In this document: positions 1-5,798 of the stretch, piece by piece | Layout: every line of letters begins with the position of its first letter | How positions within the stretch are numbered: the stretch's first letter is position 1 | Source of the DNA: an uncultured Flavobacteriaceae bacterium | GTDB taxonomy: Bacteria > Bacteroidota > Bacteroidia > Flavobacteriales > Flavobacteriaceae | Direction: 5' to 3' | Assembly: GCA_913052425.1 (NCBI GenBank) | Contig: CAJXEG010000086.1 | Coordinates: 1 to 5,798, forward strand | Length of the DNA stretch: 5,798 bases | Program-made: the position numbers and the translations under genes | The notes under the pieces: generated by a model | What the model saw: the letters and a program-made list of their open reading frames with translations, nothing else | Databases searched by the model: none | Told to the model about the DNA's origin: nothing

Positions 1-493
1 CACAAGCTCGATGGTTTTTGAAGAGCATGAGGTCACCCATTGGAACCAAGGGTGCACCTTGTCCTCCCAAAGCGACATCTTGGGTTCTAAAGTCACAGAT
101 AACGGGCCATCCAATTCGATCGGCCAAATGACTCAGGTTACCTATTTGAAGGGTCAAACCCTTATCGGGTTGATGAAATACAGTATGCCCATGAGAGGCC
201 ACCGCATCAAGTACTTCTATCTTTTCTTTATCAATAAATTCAACGATAGTAGCTCCCAAAAAATCAGTATATTCAACATCAAGTTTTTGGAGTGTGGCAG
301 GGGATAATTGAATGGCTTGGCTCAATTTTCTTTTCCAGCCTTTGTTATAATCGATGGTTTTAGAGGCCAAAATTTGAAATGTCCATCCATCAGTTTCTGT
401 AAACCTTACATAAGCCAGATCGATCCCATCCAAAGATGTTCCCGACATACAGCCAATCATATGGTAAACATCAGACTTTGCTTGTGCAGACAA
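1..493 (-). CDS. anmK: Anhydro-N-acetylmuramic acid kinase, N-terminal part (C-terminus beyond left edge)
   Basis: AnmK hydrolyses and phosphorylates 1,6-anhydro-MurNAc with ATP to give MurNAc-6-phosphate, a cytoplasmic step of peptidoglycan recycling (family knowledge). The reverse strand reads open for 164 codons from 493 and runs off the window; the family is usually about 350-400 residues, so less than half is present. Visible hallmarks, numbered from the TTG start, are the ATP-binding signature IGCMSGTSLDGID (13-25), SHGHTVFHQP (about 105-114) and DFRTQDVALGGQGAPLVP (about 134-151), whose first Asp matches the proposed catalytic base of the family. Start choice: an in-frame TAA lies at 527-529. 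The only conventional starts after it and before the signature are TTG (491-493) and ATG (458-460). The ATG would leave just one residue before the signature's IG and remove part of the first beta strand (DVYHMIG), so TTG is preferred. No Shine-Dalgarno is seen. The gene is divergent from gltB. The family call is firm; the start is less so. Confidence 0.93.
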   Translation of the reverse strand, partial: MSAQAKSDVYHMIGCMSGTSLDGIDLAYVRFTETDGWTFQILASKTIDYNKGWKRKLSQAIQLSPATLQKLDVEYTDFLGATIVEFIDKEKIEVLDAVASHGHTVFHQPDKGLTLQIGNLSHLADRIGWPVICDFRTQDVALGGQGAPLVPMGDLMLFKNHRAC

Positions 494-521
494 GTTGCGC
501 TTAAGTTTAAAATTAAAAAAA

Positions 522-553
522 CAATTTTAAAAAAAAATTATTAAAACGAACAA
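522..553 (-). promoter_or_regulatory. Candidate Bacteroidota-type promoter for anmK
   Basis: Read on the minus strand there is a TTG (plus coordinates 551-553), a 21-bp spacer and TAAAATTG (522-529). The last is one mismatch from the Bacteroidota -7 consensus TAnnTTTG. Transcription would start near position 515, leaving a leader of about 20 nt to the TTG start at 493, similar to the short leader inferred for gltB. The surroundings are so AT-rich that a one-mismatch hit is weak evidence, so this is a candidate only. Confidence 0.35.
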
Positions 554-601
554 TTGATTAGACATTTAACAAAAAATGAAGCTTAAAATCGTAATTTGAT
601 A

Positions 602-620
602 ATTGTATTTTATTGTATTT
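602..620 (+). repeat. 9-bp direct repeat ATTGTATTT, two copies with 10-bp period, upstream of gltB promoter
   Basis: ATTGTATTT occurs exactly at 602-610 and again at 612-620, separated by a single T. The start-to-start distance is 10 bp, about one helical turn, so both copies face the same side of the DNA. The pair ends 8 bp before the predicted -33 TTTG of the gltB promoter, where an activator commonly sits. The repeat is directly visible; a regulatory role is inference. In DNA this AT-rich a chance repeat is possible. Confidence 0.45.
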
Positions 621-628
621 GACAAACT

Positions 629-659
629 TTTGGGCTTAGACTTTAAACATTTAATTTTG
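629..659 (+). promoter_or_regulatory. Bacteroidota-type (sigma-ABfr-like) promoter of gltBD
   Basis: TTTG at 629-632 is followed by a 19-bp spacer and TAATTTTG at 652-659, a perfect match to the -33 TTTG / -7 TAnnTTTG consensus described for Bacteroidota primary sigma factors, with normal spacing. Transcription would begin around 664-667, leaving a leader of only about 20 nt before the ATG at 687. That leader is A/T-rich without a Shine-Dalgarno, as is usual in this phylum. This is the best promoter match in the gap and it points at gltB. Confidence 0.75.
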
Positions 660-686
660 GAGTCCTTTATTAAAAAAACCTTATAG

Positions 687-3600
687 ATGCTACCAGAAAA
701 ACAAGGATTATATTCCCCGGAAAACGAGCACGACAACTGTGGTGCAGGTTTTATATGCAGCCTTCAGGGAAATAAAACCAATGATATCATCCACAAAGCT
801 TTGGACATTCTGGTCAAACTTGAACATCGCGGTGCGGTAAGTGCAGATGGTAAAACAGGGGATGGAGCTGGAATTTTGATTGAAATTCCCCACGATTTTT
901 TTGTTAAGAAATGTGATTTTAAACTCCCTGAGTTTCATGAATATGCAGTAGGGATGGTTTTTCTTCCTCAAAAAGAAAACCAAATGGATTTTTGTATAAA
1001 AACCTTTGAAAGTGAGATAACAAGACAGGGGTTAGAAATATTGGGATGGAGAGAAGTTCCCGTTGATCAGAGTCAAGTTGGTGCGATAGCTGCCCAAACC
1101 GAACCCGAAGTTCGTCAAATTTTTGTAGGAAAAGGAGAAAATGATCTTACCGAGCAGGAGTTCAACACCAAACTTTATATTGCCAGAAAGGTGGCTGAAC
1201 ACCAAATCCAAGCTTCAAAGCTCTCTCAAGCCAATTATTTTTATCTCCCCAGTTTTTCAACCCATACGTTGATATATAAAGGACTTTTGACCCCCGAAGA
1301 CATCAATGCCTACTACAAAGACCTAAACGACCCCTTGGTGGTCACTCGATTAGCATTGGTACACCAAAGGTTTTCGACCAATACCTTCCCAACCTGGGAC
1401 TTGGCTCAACCTTTTCGCTATATGTGTCACAATGGTGAGATCAACACTTTTAGGGGGAACTACAGCCGAATGCAGACCCGAGAGGAGCTATTTAAAAGCG
1501 ATGCTTTTGGAGAGGACATCAAAAAAATATTACCCGTAGTATTGCCCGGTAAATCCGATTCCTCCTCTATGGACATGGCGGTAGAACTGTTATTGGCTAC
1601 CGGTAGGTCTTTACCGGAAGTAATGATGATGATGGTACCAGAGGCATGGGAGAGACATTTGTCTATGGACGACGATAAAAAAGCATTTTATGAATACAAT
1701 GCTTGTATCATGGAACCATGGGATGGTCCCGCTTCAATCCCTTTTACCGACGGAAAATACATCGGAGCCCTTTTGGATCGTAATGGTCTGAGGCCCTCCC
1801 GCTACACTGTGACCAAAGACGGTTATGTGGTGATGTCCTCCGAAACCGGAGTATTGGACATCGAACCCGATAATGTCGAAAAACATGGAAGGTTGGAACC
1901 CGGAAGAATGTTCCTTGTAAATATGGATGAAGGCAGGATCATAGAAGATGGCGAGATCAAAAAAGAGATCGTTGGAAAAAAACCTTACCGAAAATGGCTG
2001 AATGAAAATTTATTAGAGCTCAAAGAAGTCCCCTACACCGGTAACAAGACGCCTGTTGAAAAAGAAGACTTCGAAAGGCGCCTGCGTCTTTTCGGATACA
2101 CTCAGGAGGACATGAAAACCATCATCAACCCCATGAGTATCAATGCTAAGGAAGCGATTGGTTCAATGGGAACTGATACCCCATTGGCGGTTTTGTCTGA
2201 CCGACCCCAATTGATTTACAACTATTTCAAACAACTCTTTGCCCAAGTAACTAATCCTCCGTTGGACGGTATCAGAGAGGAAATTGTAACCGACACCAGT
2301 CTGAGCATTGGCAGTGATTACAATATCTTTGAGGTGGTCCCTGAGCAATGCAAAAAATTGAGAATCCAAAATCCCGTCATTTCCAACGAGGATCTGGACA
2401 AGATAAAATACATCAAACATGATGACTACAAAGCTGTCTCCATCAGCACCTTGTATGAGGTAGCCAAAGGGCACAATGGCTTGGAAGCTGCCTTAGAGCA
2501 AATGATTGTAGACATCGAAAAAGCAGCAGACGAAGGGGCCAATATCATCATCCTGTCGGATCGTGGTGTATCCTGGGAAAAGGCACCTATCCCCATGCTG
2601 TTGGCTTGCTCTCATGCCCATCATGGGCTTAAAAAGCTCAAAAAGCGATCCATGTTCGGCATCATCATAGAATCTGCAGAACCCAGAGAACCCCACCATT
2701 TTTCGTTACTCTTTGGATATGGTGCCAGTGCCATCAACCCCTACATGGTCAACGAAATCATTACCCATCAAGTAGAAAACAATATCATACAAGATATTTC
2801 TGTTGAAAAAGCCATTGATAATTTCAATAAAGCCATCGCCAAGGGGATTGTCAAGGTGATGAACAAAATTGGAATTTCCACACTACACTCTTATCGTGGC
2901 GCTCAGATATTCGAAGCATTGGGGTTGAATGAAAAGTTCATCGAAACCTATTTCTGTAAAACCGCCACCCGCATTGAAGGAATTGGTCTATATGAAATAG
3001 AGAAGGAAATCAACAAACGCTTCCAAAAAGCATACAGCCAGGAAAATCTTCCAGGAATGCAGCTTGAAATTGGAGGAGACTACCGTTGGAGAAGAGATGG
3101 AGAAAAACACATGTTGAATCCTGCCAGTATTTCCAAACTCCAACAGGCAGTTAGACAAAACAAATTTGAAACCTATGGCGTTTATTCCAAGTTGATCAAT
3201 GAACAAAGTGAAAAATTGATGACCCTCAGGGGGATGTTCGAATTTTCCAGCTTTGATCCCATCCCACTAGAGGAGGTTGAACCATGGACAGAAATCGTCA
3301 AGCGCTTTAAAACTGGGGCCATGTCTCTGGGATCCATCAGTGCCGAAGCTCATGAGAACTTGGCCATTGCCATGAACCGTATTGGTGCTAAAAGCAACTC
3401 AGGAGAAGGAGGGGAAGATCCCAAAAGATTCCAGCCCGATATGGATGGTAACTGGAAGAACAGTGCCATCAAACAAGTGGCTTCGGGAAGATTTGGAGTA
3501 TCCAGTCACTATCTGAGTTCTGCCAAAGAAATTCAAATTAAAATGGCTCAGGGAGCCAAACCCGGAGAGGGAGGACAATTGCCCGGACCCAAGGTCAACC

Positions 3601-5195
3601 CTTATATCGCTTCTGTAAGAAACTCTACTCCTTATGTGGGACTGATCTCTCCACCACCCCATCATGATATTTATTCCATTGAAGATTTGGCACAATTGAT
3701 TTATGACCTCAAAAACGCCAATCGCGAAGCCAGAATCAATGTAAAACTCGTTTCAGAAGTAGGTGTAGGAACCATCGCTGCCGGTGTCGCCAAAGCCAAA
3801 GCCGATGTCATCCTGATTTCAGGTTTTGACGGAGGAACAGGGGCCTCACCTTTGACTTCCCTCAAGCATGCCGGATTACCGTGGGAGTTGGGTATTGCCG
3901 AAGCTCAACAGACCTTGGTCATGAACGATTTGCGTTCGCGTATTGTTCTCGAATGCGACGGTCAAATGAAAACCGGACGTGATGTTGCTGTTGCTTGCCT
4001 ATTGGGTGCTGAAGAATTTGGATTCTCCACTGCCCCACTTGTAGCCTCGGGTTGTATTATGATGCGTGCTTGTCACCTCAACACCTGCCCTGTAGGAATT
4101 GCCACTCAAGATCCTGAGTTGCGAAAAAATTTCAAAGGAAAACCCGAACACGTCATCAACTTCATGTATTTCGTGGCACAAGAGTTGAGAGAGATCATGG
4201 CCAGTCTGGGATTCAGAACCATCAACGAGATGGTTGGACAATCTCAGAAACTCAACATGAACAAGGCCATCGACCATTACAAAGCACAAGGAATAGACTT
4301 ATCACAAATCCTTTACAAACCCGAAGTGCCGGATTATGTAGACACCTACAACACAAAAAAGCAAGACCACGGATTGGACAAAGTTTTGGACTTTAAGATC
4401 GTTTCCAAAGCCCATACGGCCATTTATAGGAAAGATCCACAACACTTGGAATTTGACATCAAAAATACCAACCGATCCGTAGGAGCCATTTTGAGCAATG
4501 AGATTTCCAAAATACACGGTGCCAACGGCCTTCCGGAGGACACCCTGAGCATCCGTTTCAAAGGAACCGCAGGGCAGAGTTTTGGCGCTTTTGCTACCAA
4601 AGGATTGTTCCTCAAGGTGATTGGGAATTGTAATGATTATTTCGGAAAAGGTTTGTCGGGTGGAAAACTCGTCGCGCAAGTACCCAAGGAGGCTACTTTT
4701 AAAGCCGATGAAAACATCATCATTGGAAATGTTGCCTTATATGGAGCCGTTACTGGCGAAGCCTACATTAACGGGGTGGCTGGGGAAAGATTTTGTGTCA
4801 GAAATTCCGGTGCGACTGCCGTAGTTGAGGGCATCGGGGATCATGGATGCGAATACATGACCGGAGGAATCGCTGTTATTATTGGTGAGTTTGGAAGAAA
4901 TTTCGCTGCTGGAATGAGTGGTGGGATTGCCTACCTTTACAGTGATGACGGAACTTTTGATGACAAAAAATTCAACCTGGAAATGGTAGAATTGGAAAAC
5001 CTCACCGAAAAGGATTTCGAAAAAGTTCAGGAACTACTCAACAACCATATTGATTATACCAACAGTTCCCGGGCTAAAGGTATTTTGAAAGACTGGAAGA
5101 AAACCGGTAAAAATTTCATCAAGGTGATGCCTACGGATTACAAGAGAGCGTTAGAAATATTAGCAAAAGAAGCAGAAGAAGCAAAAATCGATTGA
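687..5195 (+). CDS. gltB: Glutamate synthase (NAD(P)H) large subunit, complete
   Basis: This is the alpha subunit of GOGAT, forming glutamate from glutamine and 2-oxoglutarate in the cytoplasm. At 1502 residues it has normal family length. The start is fixed: a TAG stands in frame directly before the ATG, and the next Met is residue 90. Residues 1-17 form a propeptide before Cys18 (NCGAGF), the glutaminase nucleophile exposed by cleavage. The class II amidotransferase domain spans about 18-430, with [12 protein letters not shown] (226-237) and HNGEINT (248-254). A central domain follows (about 470-760), then the FMN-binding synthase barrel (about 815-1190) with NSGEGGED (904-911), [12 protein letters not shown] (956-967, Lys958) and [11 protein letters not shown] (1045-1055). 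The [3Fe-4S] cysteines are C1123, C1129 and C1134. A Gly-rich beta-helix (GXGXG domain, about 1260-1450) ends the protein. Only 13 residues separate GGEDP from [13 protein letters not shown], so the long ferredoxin loop of plant and cyanobacterial enzymes is absent. With gltD 2 bp downstream, this indicates the NAD(P)H type. No frameshift or missing key residue was found. Confidence 0.98.
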   Translation: MLPEKQGLYSPENEHDNCGAGFICSLQGNKTNDIIHKALDILVKLEHRGAVSADGKTGDGAGILIEIPHDFFVKKCDFKLPEFHEYAVGMVFLPQKENQMDFCIKTFESEITRQGLEILGWREVPVDQSQVGAIAAQTEPEVRQIFVGKGENDLTEQEFNTKLYIARKVAEHQIQASKLSQANYFYLPSFSTHTLIYKGLLTPEDINAYYKDLNDPLVVTRLALVHQRFSTNTFPTWDLAQPFRYMCHNGEINTFRGNYSRMQTREELFKSDAFGEDIKKILPVVLPGKSDSSSMDMAVELLLATGRSLPEVMMMMVPEAWERHLSMDDDKKAFYEYNACIMEPWDGPASIPFTDGKYIGALLDRNGLRPSRYTVTKDGYVVMSSETGVLDIEPDNVEKHGRLEPGRMFLVNMDEGRIIEDGEIKKEIVGKKPYRKWLNENLLELKEVPYTGNKTPVEKEDFERRLRLFGYTQEDMKTIINPMSINAKEAIGSMGTDTPLAVLSDRPQLIYNYFKQLFAQVTNPPLDGIREEIVTDTSLSIGSDYNIFEVVPEQCKKLRIQNPVISNEDLDKIKYIKHDDYKAVSISTLYEVAKGHNGLEAALEQMIVDIEKAADEGANIIILSDRGVSWEKAPIPMLLACSHAHHGLKKLKKRSMFGIIIESAEPREPHHFSLLFGYGASAINPYMVNEIITHQVENNIIQDISVEKAIDNFNKAIAKGIVKVMNKIGISTLHSYRGAQIFEALGLNEKFIETYFCKTATRIEGIGLYEIEKEINKRFQKAYSQENLPGMQLEIGGDYRWRRDGEKHMLNPASISKLQQAVRQNKFETYGVYSKLINEQSEKLMTLRGMFEFSSFDPIPLEEVEPWTEIVKRFKTGAMSLGSISAEAHENLAIAMNRIGAKSNSGEGGEDPKRFQPDMDGNWKNSAIKQVASGRFGVSSHYLSSAKEIQIKMAQGAKPGEGGQLPGPKVNPYIASVRNSTPYVGLISPPPHHDIYSIEDLAQLIYDLKNANREARINVKLVSEVGVGTIAAGVAKAKADVILISGFDGGTGASPLTSLKHAGLPWELGIAEAQQTLVMNDLRSRIVLECDGQMKTGRDVAVACLLGAEEFGFSTAPLVASGCIMMRACHLNTCPVGIATQDPELRKNFKGKPEHVINFMYFVAQELREIMASLGFRTINEMVGQSQKLNMNKAIDHYKAQGIDLSQILYKPEVPDYVDTYNTKKQDHGLDKVLDFKIVSKAHTAIYRKDPQHLEFDIKNTNRSVGAILSNEISKIHGANGLPEDTLSIRFKGTAGQSFGAFATKGLFLKVIGNCNDYFGKGLSGGKLVAQVPKEATFKADENIIIGNVALYGAVTGEAYINGVAGERFCVRNSGATAVVEGIGDHGCEYMTGGIAVIIGEFGRNFAAGMSGGIAYLYSDDGTFDDKKFNLEMVELENLTEKDFEKVQELLNNHIDYTNSSRAKGILKDWKKTGKNFIKVMPTDYKRALEILAKEAEEAKID

Positions 5196-5197
5196 TT

Positions 5198-5798
5198 ATG
5201 GGAAAGTTAAGAGGATTTATGGAATACGATAGAATCAAGGAGCCCCTTGTGGCACCGGACGAGCGTATTCAGAATTACAAAGAATTTACGATAGCCCCAA
5301 AAAATGAGGAATTACAGAAACAAGGCGGAAGATGCATGGATTGTGGAGTTCCTTTTTGTCACAGTGGTTGTCCATTGGGTAATTTGATACCGGATTTTAA
5401 CGATGCTGTCCACAAAAATGAATGGGAAAAAGCGCTCAACATTTTGCACTCTACCAATAATTTCCCTGAATTTACAGGCAGACTCTGTCCTGCTCCTTGT
5501 GAAGAAGCTTGTGTGTTGGGGATCATCAATCCACCGGTATCCATCGAATTGATCGAAAAATACATCGTTGAACGCGGATTTTCGGAAGGTTGGATCAAGT
5601 CTCAACCCCCCGAAAGCAGAACGGGAAAAACCGTTGCCGTGATTGGATCAGGCCCTGCCGGGCTGGCTGCTGCACAGCAGCTCAATCGTGCCGGACATAC
5701 CGTTACTGTTTTTGAAAGAGATAACAAAATCGGTGGATTGCTGCGTTATGGCATCCCAGATTTTAAGATGGAAAAAAATGTCATCGACCGTCGATTGG
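5198..5798 (+). CDS. gltD: Glutamate synthase (NAD(P)H) small subunit, N-terminal part (C-terminus beyond right edge)
   Basis: This is the beta subunit of GOGAT: it oxidises NAD(P)H at FAD and passes electrons through [4Fe-4S] clusters to GltB. I translated the region by hand; it is open for 200 codons to the window edge. The family is usually about 470-490 residues, so roughly 40% is present. The N-terminus [12 protein letters not shown] resembles Bacillus-type GltD (MGKxxGFME) more than the E. coli protein. Two Cys-rich motifs for the iron-sulfur clusters follow: C46, C49, C54 and C58 ([14 protein letters not shown]), and C97, C101 and C105 ([10 protein letters not shown]). The FAD-binding Rossmann motif is [10 protein letters not shown] (146-155), with an acidic residue ending the second strand (VFERD, E173) and then GGLLRYGIP (179-187). 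The ATG lies 2 bp after the gltB stop, with no clear Shine-Dalgarno at normal distance, so translation is probably coupled to gltB. No separate promoter is seen. Confidence 0.97.
   Translation, partial: MGKLRGFMEYDRIKEPLVAPDERIQNYKEFTIAPKNEELQKQGGRCMDCGVPFCHSGCPLGNLIPDFNDAVHKNEWEKALNILHSTNNFPEFTGRLCPAPCEEACVLGIINPPVSIELIEKYIVERGFSEGWIKSQPPESRTGKTVAVIGSGPAGLAAAQQLNRAGHTVTVFERDNKIGGLLRYGIPDFKMEKNVIDRRL

Larger units (their letters stand above)
494..686. other. AT-rich divergent intergenic region between anmK and gltB
   Basis: This 193-bp gap separates the start of anmK (left, minus strand) from the start of gltB (right, plus strand). It is markedly more AT-rich than the flanking genes and contains several A- or T-tracts, including a 9-A run at 529-537 and 7 A at 515-521. 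It carries the promoters for both genes and a 9-bp tandem-like repeat, listed separately. I see no convincing small gene, RNA gene, riboswitch or terminator hairpin in it. Confidence 0.85.

Noticed and set aside
11..544. Two plus-strand open frames (11-307 and 308-544) ahead of gltB
   Set aside because: They lie opposite the minus-strand frame that encodes clear AnmK motifs; their own translations show no recognisable domain or sensible composition. They are shadows of anmK.
501..546. Runs of A and T as a possible intrinsic terminator
   Set aside because: There is no GC-rich stem before the T- or A-tract on either strand, and the region lies between two divergent gene starts, where a terminator is not expected.
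619..647. A sigma-70-like promoter: TTGACA (619-624), 17-bp spacer, TTTAAA (642-647)
   Set aside because: The -35 is a perfect proteobacterial consensus, but the -10 is only 4 of 6, and the overlapping TTTG-N19-TAATTTTG fits the apparent phylum perfectly. It is probably coincidental in AT-rich DNA, though not formally excluded.
708..4679. Several minus-strand open frames inside gltB (for example 2163-2474, 3399-3695, 4302-4679) and a plus-strand frame at 4621-4824
   Set aside because: They overlap a complete, fully motif-supported gltB in other frames, resemble no known protein and have no promoter or spacing logic.
5312..5605. Minus-strand open frames opposite the start of gltD
   Set aside because: The plus strand here encodes the conserved GltD cysteine motifs without interruption, so these are antisense shadows.
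1..5798. A novel defence, mobile or otherwise undescribed system
   Set aside because: Nearly all of the window is explained by anmK, gltB and gltD. There are no insertion sequence ends, long repeats, CRISPR-like arrays, tRNA genes or unknown protein genes, and the one gap is only 193 bp.

Overview
The window looks like an ordinary chromosomal segment of a Bacteroidota bacterium (Flavobacteriia/Cytophagia-like). The evidence is a moderately AT-rich coding sequence, a very AT-rich intergenic gap, no Shine-Dalgarno sequences in front of the genes, and a textbook Bacteroidota promoter (TTTG, 19 bp, TAATTTTG) in front of gltB. The lineage is inferred from these features and from the general look of the proteins. 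No database search was possible.

Layout: (1) Positions 1-493, minus strand, hold the N-terminal ~164 residues of anmK (anhydro-N-acetylmuramic acid kinase, cell-wall recycling). The gene is cut by the left edge and probably uses a TTG start. (2) Positions 494-686 are a 193-bp AT-rich divergent intergenic region. It holds the gltB promoter, a 9-bp direct repeat (ATTGTATTT twice, period 10 bp) just upstream of it, and a weaker candidate anmK promoter facing the other way. (3) Positions 687-5195, plus strand, hold a complete, intact gltB encoding the 1502-residue large subunit of glutamate synthase (GOGAT). (4) Positions 5198-5798, plus strand, hold the first ~200 residues of gltD, the small FAD/iron-sulfur subunit, cut by the right edge.

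How the genes work together: GltB and GltD form NAD(P)H-dependent glutamate synthase. GltD takes electrons from NAD(P)H through FAD and [4Fe-4S] clusters and passes them to the [3Fe-4S]/FMN centre of GltB. GltB hydrolyses glutamine, channels the ammonia internally and reductively aminates 2-oxoglutarate, giving two glutamates overall. The 2-bp gap between the genes implies one transcript and coupled translation. AnmK is transcribed away from them; the sequence gives no evidence of a functional link.

I see no undescribed system, mobile element, CRISPR array, RNA gene or pseudogene here. The points worth a second look are regulatory: the repeat next to the gltB promoter and the non-ATG start of anmK.
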